Shown here piece by piece: positions 16,616 to 26,400 of a stretch of 64,000 nt of DNA. Source of the stretch: Actinoplanes sp. KI2 (GTDB taxonomy: Bacteria > Actinomycetota > Actinomycetes > Mycobacteriales > Micromonosporaceae). Position numbers and translations under genes: made by a program. Positions within the stretch are counted from its first letter, which is position 1. Every line of letters begins with the position of its first letter. The notes under the pieces are model-generated. The model searched no databases. It saw only the letters and a program-made list of their open reading frames with translations, and was not told where the DNA came from. Location of the stretch: NCBI RefSeq assembly GCF_025630775.1, contig NZ_JAOSZE010000011.1, positions 149,145-213,144 on the forward strand, written 5' to 3'.

Positions 16616-17002
16616 GTGCGGGAGCGACGCGCGATTCTCAGTGGTTCCACGTTCGAGGAGCAGATCGGGTACGCCCGGGCGGTCGTCGACGGTGAGTGGG
16701 TGCACGTGTCCGGGACCACCGGGTTCGACTACCGGAGCATGACGATTCCGGAGGATGTCGTGGCTCAGGCGGAGCAGTGCCTGGTCAATGTGGGCGCGGC
16801 GCTTGCGGAGGCGGGCTGCGGCTTCGCCGACGTCGTACGGGTGCGGTATCTGCTTCCGGATCGCGAGGATTTCGAGCCGTGCTGGCCCGTGCTGCGGCGC
16901 ACGTTCGGCGCGGTGCGGCCGGCGGCCACGATGATGGTGTGCGGGCTCGCCGATCCGCGGATGAAGATCGAGATCGAGGTGTACGCCCGGCGGCCGGGCT
17001 AG
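16616..17002 (+). CDS. RidA family protein
   Basis: The 128-aa product shows the RidA fold: GYARAVVDGEWVHVSGTTGF near the N terminus, LAEAGCGFADVVRVRYLLPD, and a C-terminal RPAATMMVCGLADPRMKIEIEVYA. The arginine before PAATM corresponds to the substrate-carboxylate arginine of RidA. It is distinct from the RidA at 5003-5380 and groups with the YjgH/Rid-type proteins by eye. GTG 16616 has GGAAAGGG upstream. Its stop overlaps the stop of the Lrp-like regulator by four bases. The pair may be functionally linked, since RidA genes often neighbour amino-acid regulators. Confidence 0.85.
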   Translation: MRERRAILSGSTFEEQIGYARAVVDGEWVHVSGTTGFDYRSMTIPEDVVAQAEQCLVNVGAALAEAGCGFADVVRVRYLLPDREDFEPCWPVLRRTFGAVRPAATMMVCGLADPRMKIEIEVYARRPG

Positions 17003-18009
17003 CGGGGTGGCTCGCGTACCAGGCCGCCGACCATCAGCGAGTGGGACTGCTTGACCCGGGTCAGGGTCGGCACGATCTCGACGTTGTGGATGCCCTCAAT
17101 CGCCGCGATCTTGGTGGTGAGGTAGTGGTACAGGTCTCGGGCGCCGGGGGCGCGCGCCGCCGCCATCAGGTTGGCGCTGCCGGTCACCGCGGCGACGAAG
17201 GCCAGCTCGGCGTGGTCGGCCAGCCGCGCGCCGACCGAGGCCAGATGGGCGGGTGCCACCGTGAACCACAGGTTCGCCGCCGAGTTCATCCCGACCAGCG
17301 CCTCGGCCACGTCGAGGTGGAAGAAGACCGCACCGCTGCCGACGAGCTCGCCGACCCGGTGGGCGACCTGCCGCTGGCTCCAGCCGGTCGCCGCGGCGAG
17401 CCTGGCCCAGCTCGCCCGGCCGTCCCGGGTCAGCTCGTCGATCAGCGGCCGGTCGGCCGGCCCGATCCGGGCCTCGCCGCGGGTCTCGCCGAGGCGGGGC
17501 GGCATGCCCTCGCCCAGGAACCGGCGCTGCTCGGCGCTGACGTCGTTGTCCGGCAGGATCCAGTCGACCTCGCCGCGCCCCGGGAAGTGGTGCAGCATCT
17601 GGTGGGCGCTGAAGGTCAGCACGTTCGAGGCGCGGGGCAGATGGTGCAGCAGCCCCGCGCCGTCGCCCTCGACCTCGGCCTGGCAGGTCACCTCGGCGCC
17701 GCCCGCGCCGATGTTGATCCACGCGGTGTCGCCGCGCCGGGCCAGCGCGTCGGCGAGGGCCTCCGCGCTGCCGGGCCGGCAGCCGATCCGCAGCGACCAG
17801 TACGACGCGTTCGGCCGGTGGGTCGGCTCCTGCCGGGCCAGCACCCGGACCACGCCGGCGCCGCGCATCCGCTGGTACCGGCGGGCCACGGTCTGCTCGG
17901 AGACGCCGAGCACGGTGGCGATGCGGGCGAACGGGGCACGCGGGGATATCTGCAGAGCGTGGAGGATCTGACGGTCGACGCGGTCGATCGTGCGGGATTC
18001 GAGCCCCAT
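16999..18009 (-). CDS. Lrp/AsnC family regulator, tandem double-domain type
   Basis: The 336-aa product contains two AsnC units in tandem. The first helix-turn-helix is at about residues 8-52 (VDRQILHALQISPRAPFARI, then VLGVSEQTVARRYQRM) and the second at about 190-235 (LIDELTRDGRASWARLAAAT, then GWSQRQVAHRV). Each is followed by a RAM-like ligand domain. Double-length AsnC regulators are common in actinobacteria and typically sense amino acids. The target is unknown; the convergent RidA gene is the closest candidate partner. ATG 18009 gives the usual MGLESRTIDRVDRQIL opening. Confidence 0.87.
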   Translation of the reverse strand: MGLESRTIDRVDRQILHALQISPRAPFARIATVLGVSEQTVARRYQRMRGAGVVRVLARQEPTHRPNASYWSLRIGCRPGSAEALADALARRGDTAWINIGAGGAEVTCQAEVEGDGAGLLHHLPRASNVLTFSAHQMLHHFPGRGEVDWILPDNDVSAEQRRFLGEGMPPRLGETRGEARIGPADRPLIDELTRDGRASWARLAAATGWSQRQVAHRVGELVGSGAVFFHLDVAEALVGMNSAANLWFTVAPAHLASVGARLADHAELAFVAAVTGSANLMAAARAPGARDLYHYLTTKIAAIEGIHNVEIVPTLTRVKQSHSLMVGGLVREPPR

Positions 18010-18107
18010 TCCTCGATCGTACGGCGGAGTCGCCCGGGGAGGTGAGTCCCCTCGCCGGGGGATGGGATCGAGGCATCGACCTCTCTAAGGTCCCCTTTAC
18101 GCCCTTT

Positions 18108-18192
18108 GCCGGAAGCCGCCGGAAGCGCCGAGGCCGCCGAGAGCCGGAAGCCGCCGGAAGCCGGAAGCCGCCGAGAGCCGCCGGGAGCCGCC
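18108..18192. repeat. Degenerate GCCGGAAG/GCCGAGAG short repeats
   Basis: About ten degenerate copies of an 8-9 base purine-rich unit (GCCGGAAGCC, GCCGAGAGCC and variants) occupy the 85 bases directly before the ATG at 18195. They replace a normal Shine-Dalgarno region. The frame through them is open from GTG 18042 and could encode an Arg/Pro/Glu-rich extension. Confidence 0.55.
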
Positions 18193-18194
18193 CC

Positions 18195-18893
18195 ATGTCC
18201 CTGTTCCGCGCCGCGAACAACGTCAACACGCCGCCGCCCACCGACCCGTACCCGATCAATCGGCCCCGCGAGGACACCATCCCGGACGGGCCCACCGAGC
18301 GCATCGACGAGCGGACCGCCCGGCGGCGCCGCGACCGGGTCGCCTGGCTCGGCGTGCTGGTCGCCGTGTTCGCGCTGGTCACGTCCTCGATCGCGGTGTT
18401 CGCCGGGTGGCGGGCGATGAACCTGGCGCGGCTGGTCGCCACCACCATGACCGCCGGGGCGGGGGCGCCGGCCGCCGGGCCGCGCACGACCGGCTTCACC
18501 GTCACGTACGCCCAGGAACCGCTGCGCGTGCAGGTGGGCTGCTCGGCCGTGCTCTTCCTGGACCTGGACGAGCCGCGGGCGAACGCCGACGAGAAGGTCA
18601 GCGACCTGCGCTACGACAGCCGATGCGGGCAGGACCTGCCGCGTCTCACCCTCGGCCCGGGTGCGGCGGCAGGGGCGCAGGTGAAGGATGGGAACACCGA
18701 CGCCGAGGGCTGCCAGCAGGCGATCCGGAACAGCCCGATCGGGCCGGGCGGCAGCGTCGAGGTGCGCAAGGGCGTGACCCTGTGCGTGCTGACCGCCGCG
18801 ATCCCGCCGTCGATGTCGCTGGTCGAGGTCACCGACGTGGGCGCCACCGGCACCGCCGGGATGCGGGCCACCTCCTGGAAGGTGGAGGGTTGA
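18195..18893 (+). CDS. Hypothetical single-pass membrane protein
   Basis: The 232-aa product from ATG 18195 has a polar N terminus (MSLFRAANNV...RPREDTIPDGPTERIDERTARRRRDR), one membrane helix at about residues 55-77 (VAWLGVLVAVFALVTSSIAV) and an extracytoplasmic C-terminal part of about 150 residues with four cysteines (VGCSAV, SRCGQD, EGCQQA, TLCVLT). This suggests two disulfides. Positive charges before the helix favour an inside N terminus. The family is not recognised. The frame is open upstream to GTG 18042, but that extension is low-complexity. The gene lies just upstream of aspS in the same direction. Confidence 0.7.
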   Translation: MSLFRAANNVNTPPPTDPYPINRPREDTIPDGPTERIDERTARRRRDRVAWLGVLVAVFALVTSSIAVFAGWRAMNLARLVATTMTAGAGAPAAGPRTTGFTVTYAQEPLRVQVGCSAVLFLDLDEPRANADEKVSDLRYDSRCGQDLPRLTLGPGAAAGAQVKDGNTDAEGCQQAIRNSPIGPGGSVEVRKGVTLCVLTAAIPPSMSLVEVTDVGATGTAGMRATSWKVEG

Positions 18894-18954
18894 CTCCTGA
18901 CAGAATGGCCGTTGCGCACTGTGACGAGAAGCATCGGTGAGGAGTCGAGTTCCC

Positions 18955-20757
18955 GTGATCCGTACCCATGACGCCGGCAGCCTCCGCGCGAGCGACGCCG
19001 GCACGACGGTGACGCTCGCCGGGTGGGTGGCCCGCCGGCGCGACCACGGCGGGGTCATCTTCGTCGATCTCCGAGACGCCTCCGGCGTGGTCCAGGTGGT
19101 CTTCCGGGAGGAGGACGCGCACGCCCTGCGCAACGAGTTCTGCGTCAAGGTGGTGGGCGAGGTCAACGCGCGCCCCGAGGGCAACGAGAACCCCGACCTC
19201 GCCACCGGCGCCGTCGAGGTGGTCGCCCGCGAGCTGACCGTGCTCTCCGAGGCCGCGCCGCTGCCGCTGCCGATCGACGACACGATCACCGCGGCCGATG
19301 ACCTCCGGCTCAAGTACCGCTACCTCGACCTGCGCCGCTCCGGGCCGGCCGCCGCGCTGCGGCTGCGCAGCCGGGCCAACCAGATCGCCCGCGAGGTGCT
19401 GCACGCCCGCGACTTCAACGAGATCGAGACGCCGACCCTGACCCGGTCGACGCCGGAGGGCGCCCGCGACTTCCTGGTCCCGGTCCGGCTGCAGCCCGGC
19501 ACCTGGTACGCGCTGCCGCAGTCGCCTCAGCTGTTCAAGCAGCTGCTGATGGTGGCCGGCATGGAGCGGTACTACCAGATCGCCCGCTGTTACCGGGACG
19601 AGGACTTCCGCGCCGACCGGCAGCCCGAGTTCACCCAGCTGGACATCGAGATGTCGTTCGTCACCCAGGACGACATCATCGAGCTCGGCGAGGAGATCGT
19701 GTCCCGCCTGTGGAGCGAGCTCGCCGACTATCAGGTGCAGCTCCCGATCCCGCGGATCACCTGGACCGACGCGATGAACCGCTACGGATCCGACAAACCC
19801 GATCTGCGGTACGGGGTGGAGCTCGTCGAGCTGACCTCGTATCTGGAGGGCACCGAGTTCCGGGTCTTCTCGGGCGCCATCGCGGCCGGCGGGTACGTCG
19901 GCGCCGTGGTCATGCCGGGCGGCGCGTCGCAGACCCGCAAGGAGCTGGACGGCTGGCAGGACTGGGCCAAGGCGCGCGGCGCTCGCGGGCTGGCCTACGT
20001 GGTGCTCGACGAGTCGACCGGAGAAGCTCGCGGCCCTGTCGCGAAAAATCTGTCGGAAGCGCATTTGTCCGGGTTGGCCGACGCGGTCGGCGCCAAGCCC
20101 GGTGACGCGATCTTCTTCGCCGCCGCGAACGAGCGCCGCGAGGCCCAGGAGCTGCTCGGCGCGGCCCGCATCGAGATCGCCAAGCGGTCCGGCCTGATCG
20201 ACGAGAGCGCCTGGGCGTTCTGCTGGGTGGTCGACGCCCCGATGTTCGAGAAGACGGACGAGGGCGGCTGGACCGCGGTCCACCACCCCTTCACCTCGCC
20301 GAACGCCGACTGGATCGACAACTTCGAGTCGGCGCCCGACCGGGCCCTCGCCTACGCGTACGACATCGTCGTCAACGGCAACGAGATCGGCGGCGGCAGC
20401 GTCCGTATCCACCGCGCCGACGTGCAGAGCCGGGTCTTCGACCTGCTCGGCATCTCGCCGGAGGAGGCGCAGGACAAGTTCGGCTTCCTGCTCGAGGCGT
20501 TCAAGTACGGCCCGCCGCCGCACGCGGGCATCGCGCTCGGCTGGGACCGCACCTGCATGCTGCTGTCCGGCAACGAGTCGATCCGCGAGGTCATCGCGTT
20601 CCCGAAGACCCGCGGCGGCTTCGACCCGCTGACCACCGCGCCGACCCCGATCACCGCGCAGCAGCGCCTCGAGGCCGGCATCGACGCCAAGCCCAAGGCG
20701 ACCACGGGCACCCCCGGCACCGGCGGCCAGGCGGCCCCGGTCGAGCACTCGAACTGA
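18955..20757 (+). CDS. aspS: Aspartyl-tRNA synthetase
   Basis: The class II synthetase is 600 aa from GTG 18955 ([16 protein letters not shown]). It has the OB-fold anticodon domain (residues 1-110: [20 protein letters not shown]), motif 1 region, motif 2 ([20 protein letters not shown]), the bacterial GAD insertion and motif 3 ([15 protein letters not shown]). It charges tRNA-Asp, and possibly tRNA-Asn if no AsnRS exists. The last 35 residues are an Ala/Pro/Gly-rich tail. A second GTG at 18937 is in frame, but TGAGGAG overlaps that codon and therefore favours 18955. The normal length is about 590 aa. Confidence 0.97.
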   Translation: MIRTHDAGSLRASDAGTTVTLAGWVARRRDHGGVIFVDLRDASGVVQVVFREEDAHALRNEFCVKVVGEVNARPEGNENPDLATGAVEVVARELTVLSEAAPLPLPIDDTITAADDLRLKYRYLDLRRSGPAAALRLRSRANQIAREVLHARDFNEIETPTLTRSTPEGARDFLVPVRLQPGTWYALPQSPQLFKQLLMVAGMERYYQIARCYRDEDFRADRQPEFTQLDIEMSFVTQDDIIELGEEIVSRLWSELADYQVQLPIPRITWTDAMNRYGSDKPDLRYGVELVELTSYLEGTEFRVFSGAIAAGGYVGAVVMPGGASQTRKELDGWQDWAKARGARGLAYVVLDESTGEARGPVAKNLSEAHLSGLADAVGAKPGDAIFFAAANERREAQELLGAARIEIAKRSGLIDESAWAFCWVVDAPMFEKTDEGGWTAVHHPFTSPNADWIDNFESAPDRALAYAYDIVVNGNEIGGGSVRIHRADVQSRVFDLLGISPEEAQDKFGFLLEAFKYGPPPHAGIALGWDRTCMLLSGNESIREVIAFPKTRGGFDPLTTAPTPITAQQRLEAGIDAKPKATTGTPGTGGQAAPVEHSN

Positions 20758-20854
20758 GTCCCGGGCAATCGACGCCAACGACGACGCGCAACCGGCCTGG
20801 CGGCGGCACACCGAGGGTGAGCCCCGCTGGCCGGTCGCGACCGCCATCGCGGCG

Positions 20855-21445
20855 GTGATCGCGCTGCAGTGGTTGCTGCCCGACCGGCTCACCCCCGGCC
20901 CGCGGTGGCTGCTGCCGGTGATCGAGGTGGCGCTGGTCGTGGTGCTGAACGCGGCCGACCCGGGCCGGGTGAAGCGAGACATCCCGGCGCTGCGGATGGT
21001 TGCGCTCGGCCTGATCACCGTGGTCAGCCTGGGCACCGTCTATTCGGTGGCGATGCTCGTGCGCGACATCGTCGGCAAGCACGACGCCGGCACGCCCGGC
21101 CAGCGGCTCTTCGTCGGCGGCGGGATCTACCTGATGAACATCCTCACCTTCGCGGTGTGGTTCTGGGAGCTGGACCGTGGCGGGCCGGCCGCCCGGGCGC
21201 GCGGCACCGACCCGTACCCGGACTTCCTCTTTCCCCCGATGACCTCGCCGGACATGGCCCACAAGGACTGGGAACCCCGGTTCGCCGACTATCTGTATGT
21301 CGCGTTCACCAACGCGACCGCGTTCAGCCCGACCGACACGCTGCCGATGACCCGCGGCGCGAAGTCGGGCATGGCGCTCGAGTCGACGATCGCTCTGATC
21401 ATCGCCGCGCTGGTCGTCGCCCAGGCGATCAATTCGCTCGGCTGA
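20855..21445 (+). CDS. DUF1345-like integral membrane protein
   Basis: From GTG 20855 the product has 196 aa and about five hydrophobic helices, with AFTNATAFSPTDTLPMTRGA and a last helix ALESTIALIIAALVVAQAIN. This resembles DUF1345 membrane proteins, whose function is unknown. Coding character clearly continues upstream (DDAQPAWRRHTEGEPRWPVA) with no stop back into aspS, but there is no ATG, GTG, TTG or CTG in that stretch. An ATC at 20768 is the only near-cognate codon giving the expected N terminus. The true start may therefore be noncanonical, or the protein may really begin inside its first helix. Confidence 0.7.
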   Translation: MIALQWLLPDRLTPGPRWLLPVIEVALVVVLNAADPGRVKRDIPALRMVALGLITVVSLGTVYSVAMLVRDIVGKHDAGTPGQRLFVGGGIYLMNILTFAVWFWELDRGGPAARARGTDPYPDFLFPPMTSPDMAHKDWEPRFADYLYVAFTNATAFSPTDTLPMTRGAKSGMALESTIALIIAALVVAQAINSLG

Positions 21446-21527
21446 CTCCACGGTGGAGTTTGGAGTTTGGCATTGCCACTCCGGTGGGTAATCGCAGGCC
21501 ACAGGCTCTCATCCCCGGAGGAACCGC

Positions 21528-21743
21528 ATGCTCGCCATCGCCGCAGCCATCGTTTTCGCGTTCGCGCTCCTGCTCGACTTCCTCAACACCGACCTGGGCG
21601 CCCACGATCTGTTCAACTTCAACACCCTGGTGCTGATCGGACTGCTGCTGCTCTCGCTCTACCTGGCCGGCTTCGGCAGCGGCCCGCGCACCGGCTCCGG
21701 CTCCGGCCGCCGCTTCTACGGACGTCGCCCGGGCCGCGGCTGA
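21528..21743 (+). CDS. Small hydrophobic protein, 71 aa
   Basis: The ATG at 21528 follows a clear GGAGGAACC Shine-Dalgarno. The product has two hydrophobic helices, at about residues 2-18 (LAIAAAIVFAFALLLDFLN) and 31-48 (LVLIGLLLLSLYLAGFG), linked by DLGAHDLFNFNT. It ends in a basic tail rich in Arg and Gly (GRRFYGRRPGRG). Small two-helix membrane proteins of this design are frequent in actinobacteria, without known function. Its stop codon lies within the first unit of a 16-bp tandem repeat. Confidence 0.75.
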   Translation: MLAIAAAIVFAFALLLDFLNTDLGAHDLFNFNTLVLIGLLLLSLYLAGFGSGPRTGSGSGRRFYGRRPGRG

Positions 21744-21784
21744 TTTCGGCATCGGCTGATTTCAATACCGGCTGATTTAGGTAC
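21737..21784. repeat. Three 16-bp tandem repeats spanning a stop codon
   Basis: Three adjacent 16-base units (CGGCTGATTTCGGCAT and two variants sharing CGGCTGATTT) run from 21737 to 21784, and a partial CGGCT follows. The TGA of the small membrane protein is in unit one, and each later unit repeats that TGA. Confidence 0.7.
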
Positions 21785-21843
21785 CGGCTCCCCCGATTGG
21801 TGCATTTCCGGCATCGCTCGGCGGGCCGGTACTGTCGGTGCCG

Positions 21844-23448
21844 ATGGAAACGGACGGGCTCTTCTCGCTGGCTTCCCCGGGTGGCGTCTCGGCCGCGTCG
21901 CCGGTCGCGGCCTTCACCCCGCCGTCCGCGGATTCGCCGCTGCCCGTCCGCATGCGTCCCACCGGCCTCGACGAGCTGGTCGGCCAGGAGCATCTGCTCG
22001 CCGCCGGCAGCCCGCTGCGCCAGCTGGTCACCGGCTCGAGCCCGATGTCGGTGATCCTCTGGGGGCCGCCCGGCACCGGCAAGACCACCATCGCGCACCT
22101 GGTCGCCGCCGCCACCAACCGCAAGTTCGTGGCCATGTCGGCGCTGTCGGCCGGCGTGAAGGACGTGCGCGCGGTGATCGACACGGCTCGGCGCGAGCGC
22201 CGGCACGGCGGGCCGCCGACCGTCCTGTTCATCGACGAGGTGCACCGCTTCAGCAAGACCCAGCAGGACTCGTTGCTTGCCGCGGTCGAGGACCGGACGG
22301 TCACGCTGCTCGCGGCGACGACGGAAAACCCGTACTTCTCGGTCATTTCGCCCCTGCTCTCCCGCTGCGTGCTGCTCACCCTGCAGGCGCTGGGCGACGA
22401 CGACGTTCGACGCCTGGTGCGCCGCGCGCTCACCGACGAACGAGGGCTGGGCGGCGCCGTCACCCTTTCCGACGAGGCCGAGGAGCATCTCGTACGCCTG
22501 GCGTCGGGTGACGTGCGCAAGGCGTTGACCGCACTCGAGGCGGCCGCGTCCACGGCGCAGGCCCAGGGCAGTCCCGAGATCGACCTGACCACCGCGGAGA
22601 AGGCGGTCGACGTCGCGGCCGTGCGCTACGACCGGGACGGCGACGCGCATTACGACGTGATCAGCGCATTCATCAAGAGCATGCGGGGCAGCGACCCGGA
22701 CGCGGCGCTGCACTGGCTGGCCCGCATGCTGGTGGCCGGCGAGGACCCGCGGTTCATCGCCCGGCGCATCGTCATCTTCGCCAGCGAGGACGTCGGCATG
22801 GCCGACCCGCAGGCGCTGGTCGTGGCCACCGCCGCGGCCCAGGCCGTGCAGCTCATCGGCCTGCCCGAGTGCCAGCTCAACCTCGCCCAGGCGGTCGTGC
22901 ACCTGGCCACCGCCCCGAAGTCGAACACGGTGACCAGCGCGCTCGGCGCGGCGATGGCGGACGTGCGGGCCGGTCGGGGCGGTGCGGTGCCCGCACATCT
23001 GCGCGACGCGCACTACCCCGGCGCGCGTGGTCTTGGTCACGGTCGCGGCTACAAATACCCGCATGACGACCCGCGCGGCGTGGTCACCCAGCAGTACATC
23101 CCCGACGATCTTGTCGAGGCCGAGTACTACCAGCCCACCGAGCACGGCGCCGAGCGCGCGGTGAGCGAACGGGTGCCGCGGCTGCGCCGGATCGTCCGGG
23201 GCCTGGCCGCCCCGCCCCGTCCCCCGGAGGTCGCTTCGGTGCCGACACCCGACCGCGCGGCGGGTGGTGGATCTGGCCCGGATGCGTCACGCTCTTCGGT
23301 TAGCACCGACCTGGCGCCGCCCCCGGTGGCGCCGGACGGGGACGAACCGCCGGTACCGCCACCGGCGGCCGCACCGACCAAGCCGGCCGACGAGGCCGTG
23401 AGCAGGGCAGACGACAGTGGCGACGCCGCCGGAGAGGAACAGCCGTGA
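21844..23448 (+). CDS. rarA: Replication-associated recombination protein A (MgsA/WRNIP1 AAA ATPase)
   Basis: The product has 534 aa from ATG 21844. It has the RarA layout: [17 protein letters not shown], Walker [10 protein letters not shown], Walker [10 protein letters not shown], sensor 1 [12 protein letters not shown], then the helical oligomerisation domain with [20 protein letters not shown] and [18 protein letters not shown]. RarA acts at stalled replication forks. The catalytic part ends near residue 440. The last 90 residues are a Pro/Ala/Asp-rich disordered tail not needed by the family. Its TGA overlaps the GTG start of the giant repeat gene (GTGA), so the two are probably co-translated. 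Confidence 0.95.
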   Translation: METDGLFSLASPGGVSAASPVAAFTPPSADSPLPVRMRPTGLDELVGQEHLLAAGSPLRQLVTGSSPMSVILWGPPGTGKTTIAHLVAAATNRKFVAMSALSAGVKDVRAVIDTARRERRHGGPPTVLFIDEVHRFSKTQQDSLLAAVEDRTVTLLAATTENPYFSVISPLLSRCVLLTLQALGDDDVRRLVRRALTDERGLGGAVTLSDEAEEHLVRLASGDVRKALTALEAAASTAQAQGSPEIDLTTAEKAVDVAAVRYDRDGDAHYDVISAFIKSMRGSDPDAALHWLARMLVAGEDPRFIARRIVIFASEDVGMADPQALVVATAAAQAVQLIGLPECQLNLAQAVVHLATAPKSNTVTSALGAAMADVRAGRGGAVPAHLRDAHYPGARGLGHGRGYKYPHDDPRGVVTQQYIPDDLVEAEYYQPTEHGAERAVSERVPRLRRIVRGLAAPPRPPEVASVPTPDRAAGGGSGPDASRSSVSTDLAPPPVAPDGDEPPVPPPAAAPTKPADEAVSRADDSGDAAGEEQP

Positions 23449-26400
23449 ATTCGCGCGGTGCCGAACGGCCCGACGACGAGGCCGACCTGCGCAACGGGAC
23501 CGGGGCCAAGAAGGGCCGCCGGTTCGGTCGAGGGCGCCCCGAGGCGGCGGAGCCGGCGGAGGTTCCCCGCGAGGAGACCGGCTGGCTCGACGACCTGCGC
23601 ACCGCGAAGGAACAGCGCGGCGCGATCGGCCCCGGCACCCTGGTCGGCGAGACCCGCCCCAGCAAGAGCGGCCGAGTGGCGCCCGGCCCCGACGACGACC
23701 CCGACGACGATCTGCCGTTCAGCGCCGGCCTGCCCGACGCCCAGCCCGGCTGGCAGTCGCCCAGCGGCGCGCACCCGGCCCCGGGCCGGCGTGACGCCCA
23801 GCCCGATTGGCAGGCTCCGAGCGGCGCGCACCCGGCCCCTGGTCGGCGTGACGCCCAGCCCGATTGGCAGGCCCCGAGCGGCGCGATGCCGGCGCCCGGC
23901 CGGCGTGACGCGCCGCAGCCGCCCGCCCAACCCGGCTGGCAGGCGGGGAGCGGCGCCTACCCGGCCGCCCCGCGGTCGGGCCCGGTGCCCCCGCCCGCCC
24001 GATACGACGATTCCCGTCCGGCCCCGGGCCGCCCTGACGGCGCCTCCGGCTGGGACGACTCCCGTCCGGCCCCGGGTCGCCCCGACGGCGCCTCCGGCTG
24101 GGACGACTCCCGTCCGGCCCCGGGCCGCCCCGACGACACCTTCGGCTGGGACGACTCCCGTCCTGCTCCCGGGCGGCGGGACAGCGGCTGGGACGACGGG
24201 CGGCCCGCTCCCGGGCCGGTCAGCGCGCCCGGCGGCCGGGGTCCCCGGCCGAACCCGGTGCCGCGGCAGATCGCCGGACCGGTGTCGCCGGCCCAGCAGA
24301 TGCCGCCGGGCCGGGTACCGCCCGGCCGCGGCCCGTCCGCACCGATGCCCTCTGGTCAGGACCCGTCCGGCCAGGGCCCGGCGGGGCAATATCCGGCGGG
24401 TCCGATGGGCGCCGCGCCCGTCTCGCCGGGTGCCGCCGGCCGCCGGGGTGCGCCCGGTCAGCCGCAGCTTCCCGGTCAGCCGCGTATTCCCGGTCAGCGG
24501 CGAGGGTCGGCCGACGACGCCTCCTACGCCACCCGGCACGGCTCGCCCGCGCTCGATCCGTCGACCTCCGGGCCGATTCCGTCGGTGCCGCTCTCCGGCA
24601 ACGCGCCCGAGGTGCCGATGTCGCGCCCGGTGTCGCCGGCGTCGCGCCCGGTCTCGCCCGCGTCGCGCCCGGTGTCCCCGGCGTCCCGGCCCACCTCGTC
24701 GGCCGGGCCGCGCGATCGTTTCCGCACCGACGGACCGCCGCAGAGTGGCCGGTCGCCGATGCCGGGCGCGCCGCAGCCGGCCTCGCCGGCCGGGCCGCCC
24801 GCGGGTGGACGACTCCCGGGCGGCAGCGGTCCCGGCATCCCCGGCGGGGGTGCGAACCTCCCCGGTGGCAGAGCGGGCTACTCCGACGACGTCACCGGCC
24901 GGCACGGCTCCACCGGGCGGCACGGTGGCGAGGGCTTCCCGGGCGGCGAGTCCACCGGTCGGCACGGCGGCGACGGCTTCCCGGCTGGTGAGTCCACCGG
25001 GCGGCGCGGCGGCGACGGCTTCCCGGGGGGCGAGTCCACCGGTCGGCACGGCGGCGGCCGCTTCCCGGGCGGCGAGTCCACCGGGCGGCGTGACGGCTTC
25101 TCCGGCGGCGAGTCGACCGGGCGGCACGGCGGCGACTCGAACGTCCGGCGTGACGCCTTCCCCAGCAACGACGCCGGGCCCAGGCGCGCCGGCGACGGCC
25201 CTGGCGGTGGGCCGGATTTTACGAACGGTGGCGTGTCCACCGGTCGGCATGGCGGCGACGCGGGTGACTTCCCGACCGGGCCGCGTTATCAAGACGGCGA
25301 GACCACCGGCCGGCACGGCTCGGCCCGGCACGGCGGCGACGCCGGCGAGGGCACCGGCCGGCACGGCACGCCCGACGACGGCGGAACCACCGGCCGACGC
25401 CGAGCCGAAGACCTAGCCGGCGCCAAACCCCCGAGCCGCGGCCGCGGCGCCCGCCCGGTCCCGGCCCAGAGCGGCCCCAACGGCGACCCCGGTCGCCGCC
25501 CAGGCGGTCCCGGCGCGGGCGGCCCCGGCACGGGCGGTCCCGGCGGTCCCGGCGGCGCGGGTGGTCCCGGCGGCACGGGACGTCCCAACGGTCCGGGTGG
25601 GCCCGGTGGTCCGGGGGGTCCCGGCGGTCCCAACGGTCCGGGCGGTCCCGGCGGGCCGGCCGCGGGCGCCGCGCGGGCGTCGGCGAAGGTCATGCCCCCG
25701 GTGGTGCCCGGCCGGCAGGGCGCGCGCGCCCCGGCGGTCCCCGGACGCGCCGGCGCGATGGCGGGCGGCGCCGCTCAGCGACCCGGCGACACTTCCCCCG
25801 CCCCCGGCGGCCAGCCCCGCGGTCGCGGCCCGCGCAACGGCCCGGCCACCGGCATGACGCAGACCGGTCCGGGTGCTCCAGGCATGCCTCCGGGCGCTGC
25901 CGGCCCGCCGCCGAGCAGCGACGGCATGCCCTCCGGCCCGATCGGCCCTCGTCCCGGCGTGGATGAGATGCCGTCCGGCCCGGTTGGTGTGCAGCGTGGT
26001 CCGGGTGGGCCTCGTCCCGGCGTGGATGAGATGCCGTCCGGCCCGGTTGGTGTGCAGCGTGGTCCGGGTGGGCCTCGTCCCGGCGTGGACGAGATGCCTT
26101 CGGGGCCGGTCGGCGGTCGGCGTGGCCGGCGCCCCGATGTCGACGACGCGCCTTCGGGGCCGGTGGACATGCCGTCCGGGCCGATCGGGTCGCGGGCCGG
26201 CGGGATGGCGCCCCGTCCGGTTTCGCCGGGCCGGCCGCCGTTCGGTGGCTCCCCGCAGCACAGCCAAGCCCTGCCGGGCCGTCCGGTCTCGGGCGAGCCG
26301 GGTCTGCCGGGCCGTCCGGTCTCGGGCGAGCCGGGTCTGCCGGGCCGTCCGGTCTCCGGCGGGCCGGGTCTGCCGGGCCGTCCGGTTTCGGGGGAGCCGG

